This document shows positions 1 to 8,874 of a stretch of 64,000 bases of DNA, in pieces. Within the stretch, counting starts at the first letter, position 1. The number at the start of each line of letters is the position of its first letter. The stretch is from NCBI GenBank assembly GCA_964525995.1, contig CAZGIM010000008.1:62001-126000 (forward strand), in the 5' to 3' direction. The notes under the pieces were generated by a model. It made no database searches. It had not been told where the DNA came from and worked only from the letters and a program-made list of their open reading frames with translations. This DNA is from CAIVAT01 sp964525995. Lineage in GTDB: Bacteria > Bacteroidota > Bacteroidia > Bacteroidales > FEN-979. A program made the translations under genes and the position numbers.

Positions 1-2
1 TT

Positions 3-905
3 GGAGATGTGGCTTTTGTTGATAAGGTCTATATTACCGGTCCACCGGTTGACGAATCCAGGGTGAAGAATCCGACTGCCATGGGAGCCAGAAACCCTGT
101 TAAGTTTTATAGCTATGTTTTTATTCCAAAAAACTGTGACCCGGATCGAAAATATCCACTGATCGTTTTCCCACACGGTGGTGTTCATGGCGACTTTACA
201 ACCTACCACGCTCATATTATCAGGGAATTAATGGCACAGCAATATATTGTTATCGCTCCCGAATATCGTGGAAGTACGGGGTACGGAAAAGATTTTTATG
301 AAAAAATCGATTATGGCGGATTGGAAAACGATGATGTAAACGCCAGCCGGAATTATATGGTCAGAAATTACGATATGGTTGATAGTTCGAAGGTTGGAAT
401 TATCGGATGGAGTCATGGTGGGATGATCGCCCTGATGTGTGTTTTCGCCCATCCTGAATATTACAACGTTTGTTTTGCCGGAGTTCCGGTAAGTGATCTG
501 GTTGCACGGATGGGATATTCCGACGATGAATACCGAAAGCTCTTTTCGGCCGACTATCATATAGGCAAGGATGCCCGCGAAAACATCCTGGAATATAAAA
601 AACGTTCGCCAGCCTGGAATGCCAATAAGTTAAAAACTCCATTATTAATCCATACCAATACCAACGACGATGATGTAAATGTTTTGGAAGTGGAACATTT
701 GATCAAATCACTGAAAGCGGAAGGAAAACAATTCTCCTACGAAATCTTCAAGGATGTTGAAGGCGGACATTCATTTGACCGGATCGACACGAAGATAGCC
801 AAGGAGATACGGCTTAAGATTTATTCGTTCCTGGATCAATACATCGATGCACCAAAGAAACTAAGAACCATCGGTGATCTCAACAAGGCAGCATATCTCA
901 AATAA
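3..905 (+). CDS. S9-family prolyl oligopeptidase-type serine peptidase, C-terminal part (5' partial)
   Basis: This is an alpha/beta-hydrolase peptidase domain that would cleave short peptides or acylated peptides. Counting from a GTG at 9, the nucleophile motif GWSHGG places Ser135, the likely acid is Asp220 in the NDDDVN segment, and the histidine is His254 in GGHSF, which is the S9 order. The oxyanion region is FPHGGVHG. The frame is open back to the first bases of the window and begins without a signal peptide, so the gene most likely starts upstream and the listed piece is the catalytic end; S9 proteins with an N-terminal propeller are usually above 600 residues. A free-standing 298-residue hydrolase starting at the GTG cannot be excluded. 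It stands 67 bases ahead of the next gene, which has its own promoter-like element. Confidence 0.75.
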   Translation, partial: GDVAFVDKVYITGPPVDESRVKNPTAMGARNPVKFYSYVFIPKNCDPDRKYPLIVFPHGGVHGDFTTYHAHIIRELMAQQYIVIAPEYRGSTGYGKDFYEKIDYGGLENDDVNASRNYMVRNYDMVDSSKVGIIGWSHGGMIALMCVFAHPEYYNVCFAGVPVSDLVARMGYSDDEYRKLFSADYHIGKDARENILEYKKRSPAWNANKLKTPLLIHTNTNDDDVNVLEVEHLIKSLKAEGKQFSYEIFKDVEGGHSFDRIDTKIAKEIRLKIYSFLDQYIDAPKKLRTIGDLNKAAYLK

Positions 906-953
906 CCTGATATCCCATTACACACAGGCCTGATACCCTTGCCCGAAAACTTG

Positions 954-962
954 TACCTTTGC
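954..962 (+). promoter_or_regulatory. Bacteroidota -7 element before the U32 gene
   Basis: TACCTTTGC matches the Bacteroidota -7 consensus TAnnTTTGC exactly. It ends only ten bases before the TTG start at 973, so a transcript begun at the usual distance would have almost no leader. No convincing -33 TTTG is visible at the right spacing. Confidence 0.45.
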
Positions 963-972
963 AAAAAAAACC

Positions 973-2208
973 TTGCAAAGAATTGAGATCACTGCACCTG
1001 TCGGCTCCTGGGAATCCTTGATGGCAGCTATCAAGGCGGGTGCCGATTCAGTCTATTTCGGTGTAGGGGTGTTGAACATGAGGGCCCGCTCTTCCATCAA
1101 CTTTACGCTTCGCGATCTTGTTAAAATAACCCGAATCTGCCGGAAACACCGGGTCACAACGTATCTGACTCTGAATACCGTTGTTTACGACCACGAATTC
1201 ATACAGGTAAAAAAAACCGTCAATTCGGCTCTGAAAAACGGGGTTGACGCAATTATCGCTTCCGACCAGGCAGTCATTCAGTACGCGCGCCAGATCGGTA
1301 TGCCGGTGCATATGAGTACCCAGACCAATATTTCCAACATCCAGGCAGTATCCTTTTGGTCGCAGTTTGCCGATGTCATGGTGACTGCAAGGGAGTTGAC
1401 TCTCGATCAGATAGCATCCATTACACGCGCTGTCAAACACAAAAGGATCACAGGTCCTTCGGGTATACCTGTTCAAATTGAGATTTTCGCACACGGCGCG
1501 TTGTGTATGTCTATTTCAGGAAAATGCTATCTAAGCCTGGACCATTACAACGCTTCAGCCAATCGCGGTTCCTGTTACCAGTTATGCCGACGACCGTATC
1601 ATATAACCGATTCAGAGACCGGAATTGAGTTGGAGGTTGATAATGAATATATCATGTCGCCAAAAGACCTCTGTACCATTTCATTTATAGACAAAATTGC
1701 CCGCTCCGGAGTATCAGTGCTTAAGATCGAAGGCCGGGGAAGAAGTCCGGAATATGTGAAAACAGTTGTTGAATGTTACCGGGAAGCAGTCGATTCCTTT
1801 TATAACGGCACCTATAGTCCCCCGAAAGTGGAAGCGTGGATGAAACGAATTTCAACTGTCTATAACCGTGGATTCTGGGATGGATACTATCTGGGAAGGA
1901 AAATGGGTGAGTGGGCTGAAAAACATGGTTCTGTTGCAACCGAATCGAAAACATACATTGGAAAAATAACCAATTATTTCACCCGTCTCAAAGTGGCAGA
2001 GATCAAAATAGAAGCAGGCAGCCTGTCACCCGGTGACCGCGTCTATATCCAGGGCCCCACAACCGGAGTCGTTGAACTGTCGATCCCGGAGATACGGGTA
2101 GACCTGAAACCGGTTCAATCGACCGTAAAGGGTGAACAATGCAGCATTCCCGTAGGAGTATTCCTGAGAAGGGCGGACAAGGTTTATAAAATCATCAACC
2201 ATGAGTGA
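973..2208 (+). CDS. Peptidase U32 family protein, TrhP/YegQ-like (prephenate-dependent RNA hydroxylation)
   Basis: U32 proteins of the YegQ/TrhP branch install hydroxyl groups on tRNA wobble uridine using prephenate and an iron-sulfur cluster; despite the family name they are not proven proteases. The U32 signature is intact: EIFAHGALC followed by SGKCYLS, then NRGSCYQLCRRPY, giving a C-x6-C and a C-x3-C pair that would hold the cluster. Residues from about 325 to 411 form a small beta-rich end like the U32 C-terminal domain seen in YegQ and absent from the short UbiU/UbiV proteins. The start is TTG at 973; the first ATG inside would remove the conserved IEITAPVGSW strand, so TTG is preferred. 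The PHP gene follows 42 bases later. The exact RNA target is inferred. Confidence 0.8.
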   Translation: MQRIEITAPVGSWESLMAAIKAGADSVYFGVGVLNMRARSSINFTLRDLVKITRICRKHRVTTYLTLNTVVYDHEFIQVKKTVNSALKNGVDAIIASDQAVIQYARQIGMPVHMSTQTNISNIQAVSFWSQFADVMVTARELTLDQIASITRAVKHKRITGPSGIPVQIEIFAHGALCMSISGKCYLSLDHYNASANRGSCYQLCRRPYHITDSETGIELEVDNEYIMSPKDLCTISFIDKIARSGVSVLKIEGRGRSPEYVKTVVECYREAVDSFYNGTYSPPKVEAWMKRISTVYNRGFWDGYYLGRKMGEWAEKHGSVATESKTYIGKITNYFTRLKVAEIKIEAGSLSPGDRVYIQGPTTGVVELSIPEIRVDLKPVQSTVKGEQCSIPVGVFLRRADKVYKIINHE

Positions 2209-2250
2209 ATCTCTCTCAGGTAAAAATACAAATCAGACACATTTTCCATT

Positions 2251-3117
2251 GTGACGTTAAATAACTTTCATACCCATACCCATTTCAGCGACGGATCGGC
2301 CGCCCCCCCGGAATATATTAAGGAAGCCGTCAAACAGGGAATTTCCACACTTGGATTTTCCGACCACTCTCCGCTACCGTTTGAAAATAGCTTTGCGCTC
2401 CGTGAAGAAAGGGTAAAAGAATATTGCGAGACCATACTGTCGCTGAAAACCCAATTGAAACATCAATCTGATTCAACATCACGGCTGAACATTGTTCTGG
2501 GTCTTGAAGCAGATTACATTCCCCGATCAGGATACCCGTTCGCTCACTTCCAGGAAAACTATCCTCTTGACTTTCTTATTGGTTCAGTCCACCTGGTAAG
2601 GAACGGATCTCCCGACGACTTGTGGTTTATCGATGGCCCTGATCCCTCAACCTATTCCGAAGGGCTGAAAACATATTTCGGGAACGACATTCGCAAAGGG
2701 GTCACTGCTTATTATCGGCAAATCAATGAAATGCTCGAATTAAACAAAATGGATATCATCGGCCATCTCGACAAGATAAAAATGCACAACAGGGGAAGGT
2801 TTTTCCATGAGGAGGAGCTATGGTACCTTGACCTGGTTGACGAAACGCTCAAACTGGTTAAGGAACGGGATGTTATTGTGGAAGTGAATACCCGTGGACT
2901 CTATAAAAAACGTTGTAATTCGCTTTTCCCCAGAGTGGAAATTCTTCGAAAAATCAGGCTGATGAACATCCCGGTCGTGATCAGCTCGGATGCCCATAAA
3001 CCTAACGAAATTTCGATGTTGTTTGACGAAACTTCCCGCATGTTATTCGACATTGGTTTTCGTGCAACAATGAACCTTTCACAAAAAGGTTGGCACGAAA
3101 CCGCGCTTGAGCTCTGA
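2251..3117 (+). CDS. PHP-domain phosphatase, histidinol-phosphatase (HisK/HisJ) family
   Basis: PHP phosphatases of this type hydrolyse histidinol phosphate in histidine synthesis or a related phosphoester, using a trinuclear metal site. The metal motifs appear in order: NFHTHTHFSDGS at the N terminus, GLEADYIP, IGSVHLV, IIGHLDKIK and ISSDAHKP near the C terminus. The length of 288 residues is usual for the HisJ family. The start is GTG at 2251, placed directly before the first metal motif, and no ATG is available nearby. The gene is probably cotranscribed with the U32 gene upstream. No other histidine-biosynthesis gene is present in the window, so the physiological substrate remains uncertain. 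Confidence 0.8.
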   Translation: MTLNNFHTHTHFSDGSAAPPEYIKEAVKQGISTLGFSDHSPLPFENSFALREERVKEYCETILSLKTQLKHQSDSTSRLNIVLGLEADYIPRSGYPFAHFQENYPLDFLIGSVHLVRNGSPDDLWFIDGPDPSTYSEGLKTYFGNDIRKGVTAYYRQINEMLELNKMDIIGHLDKIKMHNRGRFFHEEELWYLDLVDETLKLVKERDVIVEVNTRGLYKKRCNSLFPRVEILRKIRLMNIPVVISSDAHKPNEISMLFDETSRMLFDIGFRATMNLSQKGWHETALEL

Positions 3118-3233
3118 CCGGAATTTTAAACCGGCAAGTCCTTGCGCCTTTTTGTAGTTACTTCCCTCTGTTAACCAGAAATAGTGAAAGAACCTGATCG
3201 GAAATCCTAACGATGAGATTTTAGCTGTATACT

Positions 3234-4859
3234 TCATTGAAGCATCTGATGCTCTGCCAAAGCTTCAACCACAATAGCGCTTTGTGGACGCACGGGACAA
3301 ACATATTCACAAGCACCGCAACCAGTACATTTTTGATCGTCAACATCCGGAATAACCAGATCTCCCAACCATGGAACCAGTCTGATGGCCTTCTCCCTGC
3401 ACCCGGCGGCACACATCCCGCACGAACGGCGTTCCGTATGAACCAGACAAAGATTCCGGATGAACAGGGCAGATCCGGTTTTCAACCGCCTCTTTTTATC
3501 AGGATCCATCGTAAGTATGGCACCGGTTGGACAAACCTCTGAACAACGTATGCAATCGGTGTAACAATATCCCGAGTGAAAATCCATCCGTGGCTGAAAG
3601 ATACCTTGCAGGCCATATTCCAGAAACGCCGGTTGAAGAACCCCCGGCGGGCAAACGCTGATACACAAATGACAGGATGTACAGGTCTCGGTAAAATGGG
3701 ATAACCCTATGGATCCGGGCGGAGTGGCTGGCGTTGAATCAATCGTTTCCATCGTCTCATCGTCACCAACGCTTTGTTTGAAATCCTGATCCTGTGTAAC
3801 CGAAACACCCTTAAATGCCAGGGTGGAAAACGCGGTTAACACAAAACCGATGAACCTGCGGCGGGTTATTTCACCTTCCGAACAGCCTTTCCTGTCACCG
3901 CCTAACTTATACCCGGGAATCCGAATTCGTGGTTTTATAATTCCGAATACAACCCCTTTCTCCCTACAAACATCAATACAATCAAAACATCCCACGCAAT
4001 TTTCTGGTTCAATATGGTAGTCATCGGGATGGATGCACCCGGCCTTGCAAACCTGACGACAAGTTCCGCAATGGGTACAACGTGTAAGGTCAATTCGTAA
4101 CCTGAAAACAGAAAACCTCGCCAAAAACCCCAAAACTGTTCCAACCGGACAGATCACATTACAGTACCACCGGTCTTTAATCCAGGATATAAATACCAAA
4201 ATCACTGATACAATGAATGAAAACACGAAGATGGAATCGAATTCAAAAGAAACAGGAACCGTCTTTTCAGCCCCGGAACCAGTTAAAACATTTCCGGCCA
4301 TTATCACCATATTGGATACCATCAGAAACAGGGGACGGAATAAGGTCACGAATATTTTTCCGGCCATACTGTAAGGATCCAGAATGCCCAGCAATAACAT
4401 GGACCTGCAGAGAATCGCCAGGGTGACAAAAAAAAGAATCAGATATTTTACCAGGCTGAAAATCCTGATGGAATATTTTTTTCTGAACCCAACCGAAATT
4501 GATCTGTGATCAGCATAGTAACGGGTCAGGGGCGATTTCTTCAGGGGCAGACTTCTGATGTTCCGGTAACGGTTTTTACACCCTATAACAAAATCCATCA
4601 GGATTCCCAATGGACAAACGGTCGAACAATAAACCCGGCCTGTTAAAAGAGTGAGCACCGACACTACTATAAAACCCGTTGTTGCAAAGATGGGATCAGT
4701 CAAAAAACGGACCAGGGAAGGAACAAACTGCGGGAACAATATCCAATCGATTATCGGCGGACTCAGCGTGTGATAAACATCCATAAATACCCTTAATGTT
4801 GCCAGGAAAAACAACAGGGCAAAAATGATTCGAATCGTTTTTAAAAATCTTAAAAACAT
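3234..4859 (-). CDS. Membrane polyferredoxin: NapH-like core fused to a NapG-like ferredoxin domain with an internal Tat motif
   Basis: The 541-residue protein starts with several hydrophobic helices carrying two C-x3-CP motifs (CSTVCPLG and CNVICPVG), as in NapH/CcoG/NosR-type quinol dehydrogenases. Two ferredoxin motifs follow (CTHCGTC and CVGCFDC with their partner cysteines). Around residues 332-336 the sequence TRRRFIG precedes a hydrophobic helix, which matches a twin-arginine signal. After it come four more cysteine clusters, beginning CTSCHLC, CIRCSEVC, CGMCAAGC and CTGCGAC, the layout of NapG. It would pass electrons from quinol to a periplasmic acceptor. No nitrate reductase or other terminal reductase is nearby, so the acceptor is unknown. 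It is transcribed away from dnaG. Confidence 0.8.
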   Translation of the reverse strand: MFLRFLKTIRIIFALLFFLATLRVFMDVYHTLSPPIIDWILFPQFVPSLVRFLTDPIFATTGFIVVSVLTLLTGRVYCSTVCPLGILMDFVIGCKNRYRNIRSLPLKKSPLTRYYADHRSISVGFRKKYSIRIFSLVKYLILFFVTLAILCRSMLLLGILDPYSMAGKIFVTLFRPLFLMVSNMVIMAGNVLTGSGAEKTVPVSFEFDSIFVFSFIVSVILVFISWIKDRWYCNVICPVGTVLGFLARFSVFRLRIDLTRCTHCGTCRQVCKAGCIHPDDYHIEPENCVGCFDCIDVCREKGVVFGIIKPRIRIPGYKLGGDRKGCSEGEITRRRFIGFVLTAFSTLAFKGVSVTQDQDFKQSVGDDETMETIDSTPATPPGSIGLSHFTETCTSCHLCISVCPPGVLQPAFLEYGLQGIFQPRMDFHSGYCYTDCIRCSEVCPTGAILTMDPDKKRRLKTGSALFIRNLCLVHTERRSCGMCAAGCREKAIRLVPWLGDLVIPDVDDQKCTGCGACEYVCPVRPQSAIVVEALAEHQMLQ

Positions 4860-5077
4860 ATATTTCTCCGGGTACTATAATACGACCGGATCGACAATTC
4901 AGGCAACGAACCGGTTTGCCAGGTTAATCTATAAAGGTACCAAATTCTTACCGGTTCCGTGAAACAAAGCAAGCATTGATCGATAAATTCGTACCTTCGC
5001 TCTTCGTGAAATCGATCCTCCTGATTGCCCACTGAATACTGTTTTGTTGAGACCATCAGGAAACAGAAACCAGAATA

Positions 5078-7027
5078 ATGATACCCCGCGAAACCATCGA
5101 GACCATCATCAGTACTGTTCGGATTGAAGAGGTTGTAGGCGATTTTGTAATGCTTCGGCGTCGCGGAGTTAATCTTATAGGTCTATGTCCTTTCCATAAT
5201 GAGAAAACGCCCTCTTTCACAGTTTCACCGGTAAAAGGTATATATAAATGTTTCGGATGCGGTAAAGCCGGTAATGCCGTGAACTTCATTATGGAACACG
5301 AGCATTTCTCCTATCCCGAAGCCTTGAAGTATCTTGCCCGGAAATACAACATTGAGGTGGAAGAGGAGGAGCAAACTCCGGAACAACTTCAGGAACTGAA
5401 CGAAAAAGAGAGCCTTTATAATCTGAACCAGTATGCCCAGCAGTTTTTTACCCGGTGCCTTCACGAGACCAATGAAGGAAAATCCATCGGAGGCTCCTAT
5501 TTGCGACAACGTGGAATCAGGGATGATATCATCGAAAAATTTCAGCTTGGATTCAGCCCGGAAGAAAGGGATGCATTTTCGCGTCATGCGATAAAACAGG
5601 GCTACAAAAAAGAGTATCTGATCAAAACAGGGCTTTCTCTGGAAAAAGAGAACGGTTTGTTCGACCGATTCCATTCAAGGATCATTTTTCCCATTCATAG
5701 TGCCTCGGGACGGGTGATTGGATTCGGTGGAAGAATTTTAAGCCCGGAGAAATCACACGCCAAATATGTTAATTCCCCTGAGTCGGAAATCTACAATAAA
5801 AGCAAAACACTGTATGGAATTAATTTCGCCAAAAATTCCATCATTGCCAATGATAATTGTTATCTGGTCGAAGGTTATACTGATGTGATCTCCCTGTTTC
5901 AGGCAGGAATCGAAAATGTAGTGGCATCCTCGGGAACCTCTCTCACTATTGAACAGATCCGGATGATCCGGCGATACTCGACTAACATTACTATTTTATA
6001 CGACGGGGATCCGGCCGGAATAAAAGCCTCTTTCAGGGGTATTGACATGATCGTAGAACAGGATATGAACGTGATGATTGTCTTGTTCCCCGACGGGGAG
6101 GATCCTGATTCATTTTCACGTAAAAACCATCCCAATGAGGTCGCACGATTTATAAAAGAAAGCGCCGTCAATTTTATTCTCTTTAAAACCCGGCTTTTAT
6201 TGGATGAAACCCGTAACGATCCTATAAAAAAAGCCGGATTAATAAAAGAAATCGTCCATACCATTACCTTGATCCCCGATGGGATTGCACGTTCACTTTA
6301 TATCCATGAATGTTCGACGTTGATGTCGGTATCAGAACAGGTTTTGGTGAACGAAATGAACAAAATCCTGCGGGCACGGCTGAAGAAAAGTACCAAAGAT
6401 GAACTCCTTGAAGATCAGGAAATAATCCCCGAACCGGAATTGGTGGCCGATCCGCAAAAGGAATTTGATTTCGAATCCCCATTATTCCAGGAGCAGGAGA
6501 TTATCAGACTGCTCTTGCTATACGGACAAGAAATTATCCATTTGAAAATGGAGGATTCTTCCGCTCCCGAAGTGCCTGTAATGGTTGCCGATTATGTGGT
6601 TCATGTCCTGTCACACGACGAAACGGTATTCGAAAATCCCATATTTTCGAAAATCTTCGGATGTTATTCGGAGGGGGTGCGCCAGGATGCGATTCCTGAT
6701 CGAAATTATTTCCTGATCCACCCCGATCAGGAAATATCACAAACCGCCGTGAACCTGATCTTTTCACCTTATGAGCTAAGCCGGAATTGGTACAAAAACA
6801 ATATCCTGGTTACAACCGAAGAATCACGACTATTGCTTCATGTTGAGCACACAATCCATGCTTTGAAGGCACGTAAACTCGAAAAAATGATGACCGAAAT
6901 ACGTCGGAAACTTTCAGGAACGACAACCCCGGAAGATCAAACGATGTTGATGAAACAACTTGGAGAATTGAAAAAGCAAAGTATCCGTATCAACCGGGAA
7001 GGCTTGGGCAGGATTATCACAAAATAG
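5078..7027 (+). CDS. dnaG: DNA primase DnaG
   Basis: DnaG makes RNA primers at the replication fork. The N-terminal zinc ribbon is complete, with Cys37, His40, Cys58 and Cys61 in LCPFH and KCFGCG. The central Toprim catalytic domain shows LVEGYTD and ILYDGDPAG. The C-terminal part, about residues 440-649, would bind the DnaB helicase and is less conserved. The length of 649 residues is normal. The ATG at 5078 sits directly before the standard IPRETIETI opening. Unlike the classic proteobacterial arrangement, no rpsU or rpoD lies beside it; it is divergent from the polyferredoxin gene and converges on the DUF3857-like gene, with only 23 bases between their stops. Confidence 0.95.
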   Translation: MIPRETIETIISTVRIEEVVGDFVMLRRRGVNLIGLCPFHNEKTPSFTVSPVKGIYKCFGCGKAGNAVNFIMEHEHFSYPEALKYLARKYNIEVEEEEQTPEQLQELNEKESLYNLNQYAQQFFTRCLHETNEGKSIGGSYLRQRGIRDDIIEKFQLGFSPEERDAFSRHAIKQGYKKEYLIKTGLSLEKENGLFDRFHSRIIFPIHSASGRVIGFGGRILSPEKSHAKYVNSPESEIYNKSKTLYGINFAKNSIIANDNCYLVEGYTDVISLFQAGIENVVASSGTSLTIEQIRMIRRYSTNITILYDGDPAGIKASFRGIDMIVEQDMNVMIVLFPDGEDPDSFSRKNHPNEVARFIKESAVNFILFKTRLLLDETRNDPIKKAGLIKEIVHTITLIPDGIARSLYIHECSTLMSVSEQVLVNEMNKILRARLKKSTKDELLEDQEIIPEPELVADPQKEFDFESPLFQEQEIIRLLLLYGQEIIHLKMEDSSAPEVPVMVADYVVHVLSHDETVFENPIFSKIFGCYSEGVRQDAIPDRNYFLIHPDQEISQTAVNLIFSPYELSRNWYKNNILVTTEESRLLLHVEHTIHALKARKLEKMMTEIRRKLSGTTTPEDQTMLMKQLGELKKQSIRINREGLGRIITK

Positions 7028-7050
7028 ACTTTTCTTGGCATATTGCTGCT

Positions 7051-8874
7051 TTAATGAAAGACCAGTTCCCGGTATCTGGGATGGTTCCAGTAATCCATCA
7101 GGATTTTGAATGCTTCATATTGATCCGGCTTAATCACCCGGTCGAAAAATTTAATATACCTGCGCAACGACAACTTTCCCTCATCAACCCGGAGCTCCCA
7201 GGAATATTCACCTGCATTGTTTTTAATGCTGATTTTCCCGGGCGAATTAAATAACTTTATTGTCGATGGAAGTGTCATAACATAGGAATATTCCTCTTCG
7301 GCCCTGGAGGGTAAATCAAAGGAGGTTTCACGCCTGGCTGGTAAAGTTTTTACCAACCAACTGTCGATACCCTGGGTGAATACCGGGATCATATAATAGT
7401 AAAATCCGGTATCGATCCTCATAGGCTTTTCAACCTGAACAATAAAAGTCTGTGATCCATTGTCATTATTTAGGATGCTGACCTTGGGGTTTTGAATCTC
7501 CGCCTGGCTTCCCAAACCGGAAATCGATTTTTTGATCCTTTTAGCGTCCCGCTCAATACCCGCCCGGGCATAGGCCGAACCATTAAGATAAACAGATAGC
7601 TCACCGGTAATCTTGGGATCCGACGACATGATAAAAGTTCCGGTTACCCTTACCAGTTGCGATGGATCTTTGACTGAAATTTCGGACAAGCTCTTCTCCG
7701 GCTCCAGGGGTATGAAAGAGCGACCGGGAAGAATCAAGTTCAAATTGACCGCATTTACGGTAGTTGTCGAAAAAAACCACTCCCCTTCTTTTTTAAAATC
7801 AGCCATTACGACAAAATCTTCAAAATCACACAAAACGCCAACTTTCGCTGCTAAATCGGTCGTCCTGACAACCGCACATACCCGAGCATCTATACCTGCC
7901 GTTTTCATTAAAGCCGCCATCAATACCGCTTTTTCAAGCGAGGTGCCGCCGTTGCTGTTCCAGGTTTGAATGGCATCCCGGCATTGATATAACGCAATCT
8001 TGATCGGAATCGGGTAATATCGCATCTCGTCAACCACCCGTTCCTGGATCTTAAGCGCTAATCCAAACCGGTCGGGTTTTTCAACGGAAATGTCGCCGAC
8101 CATTTTTTTCATCGACTCATTAATGGTAAATCGAAAAGCATCCTGCCGTGTCAGGTAGGGTACTATTTCCTCACGACTTTCAAATGTGCTAAACAATAAT
8201 CGCGGATATCTTTCAAATCCCCCTTCCTGAAAATCCTCCTGAGAAATGGCGGGAACGTTGGTGAATTGCCAGGTATAAACATCTTGGGAGCCGTCGGAAT
8301 GCTTCTCTGGCTCGACATCAACATTTAATAATTTATAAAACAACTTCTTACCCGAAGGAATCCTGATTTTTATGATGAGAAGTTTCACCGGCTCGGCTTC
8401 GGCTATAATTTCTTTTCCCATCACAGAATTCAGGGCAATCGGATCCGAATGAAGTTGATAATCCAAATGGATGATTGCATTTCGTTCAAGACCTGTATGG
8501 GTGATTACCATTTCACGTAAACCTTGATAGGCCGGAGCGTCAGCCGCCATGGAAGGCAATACCTCGTTGAATGCATTGGAAGGGGTGGTGATTTTTTTCC
8601 CGGATGCCATTATGGTGTAAGCTTCATTTATTTTCAAGTGCTGCCGGGGGGTATTATAAATGATGAATGTTTCGCCGTAAAGATTGTGAAAGGCGCGATA
8701 AGAAAGAAGTTTCAGGTCTTTGGTTAAACGAAAATCCGTACTTCCATCCTCGTTCAGAGTGTATTCTTTTGTAATAGACTGATATAATCCATCATAACGT
8801 GAATCCTGAGCATATATCTGATAAACAATGCCGAGAAAAGCGATATGGAAAAGAAATATGCTCTTATTTTTCAT
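7051..8874 (-). CDS. DUF3857-type secreted protein with a degenerate transglutaminase domain
   Basis: The 607-residue protein begins with a signal peptide ending near IYAQDS, so it is exported. An N-terminal beta-rich region resembles DUF3857, and the middle aligns with the transglutaminase-like domain of the gene immediately upstream. The catalytic residues are gone: the cysteine position is Ser312 in GGTSLEKA, the histidine position is Asp353 in FEDFVVM, and the aspartate position falls in STTT. The fold may therefore survive as a binding or structural module. Its ATG overlaps the stop of the upstream paralogue by four bases (ATGA), implying translational coupling and a joint job, perhaps as a heterodimer. 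The function is unknown. Confidence 0.75.
   Translation of the reverse strand: MKNKSIFLFHIAFLGIVYQIYAQDSRYDGLYQSITKEYTLNEDGSTDFRLTKDLKLLSYRAFHNLYGETFIIYNTPRQHLKINEAYTIMASGKKITTPSNAFNEVLPSMAADAPAYQGLREMVITHTGLERNAIIHLDYQLHSDPIALNSVMGKEIIAEAEPVKLLIIKIRIPSGKKLFYKLLNVDVEPEKHSDGSQDVYTWQFTNVPAISQEDFQEGGFERYPRLLFSTFESREEIVPYLTRQDAFRFTINESMKKMVGDISVEKPDRFGLALKIQERVVDEMRYYPIPIKIALYQCRDAIQTWNSNGGTSLEKAVLMAALMKTAGIDARVCAVVRTTDLAAKVGVLCDFEDFVVMADFKKEGEWFFSTTTVNAVNLNLILPGRSFIPLEPEKSLSEISVKDPSQLVRVTGTFIMSSDPKITGELSVYLNGSAYARAGIERDAKRIKKSISGLGSQAEIQNPKVSILNNDNGSQTFIVQVEKPMRIDTGFYYYMIPVFTQGIDSWLVKTLPARRETSFDLPSRAEEEYSYVMTLPSTIKLFNSPGKISIKNNAGEYSWELRVDEGKLSLRRYIKFFDRVIKPDQYEAFKILMDYWNHPRYRELVFH

Noticed and set aside
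973..2208. Annotating the U32 protein as a collagenase-type protease
   Set aside because: The cysteine pattern and C-terminal domain fit the RNA-hydroxylation branch; proteolytic activity is not supported by visible catalytic residues.
3118..3160. Hairpin after the PHP phosphatase gene as a terminator
   Set aside because: The GCAAG/CTTGC pairing leaves a two-base loop and the T-run is not directly adjacent to it, so the signal is too weak to list.
8040..8060. Possible mobile-element border at the DUF3857 gene pair
   Set aside because: No inverted repeats, target duplications or transposase genes are present; a tandem duplication explains the pair.
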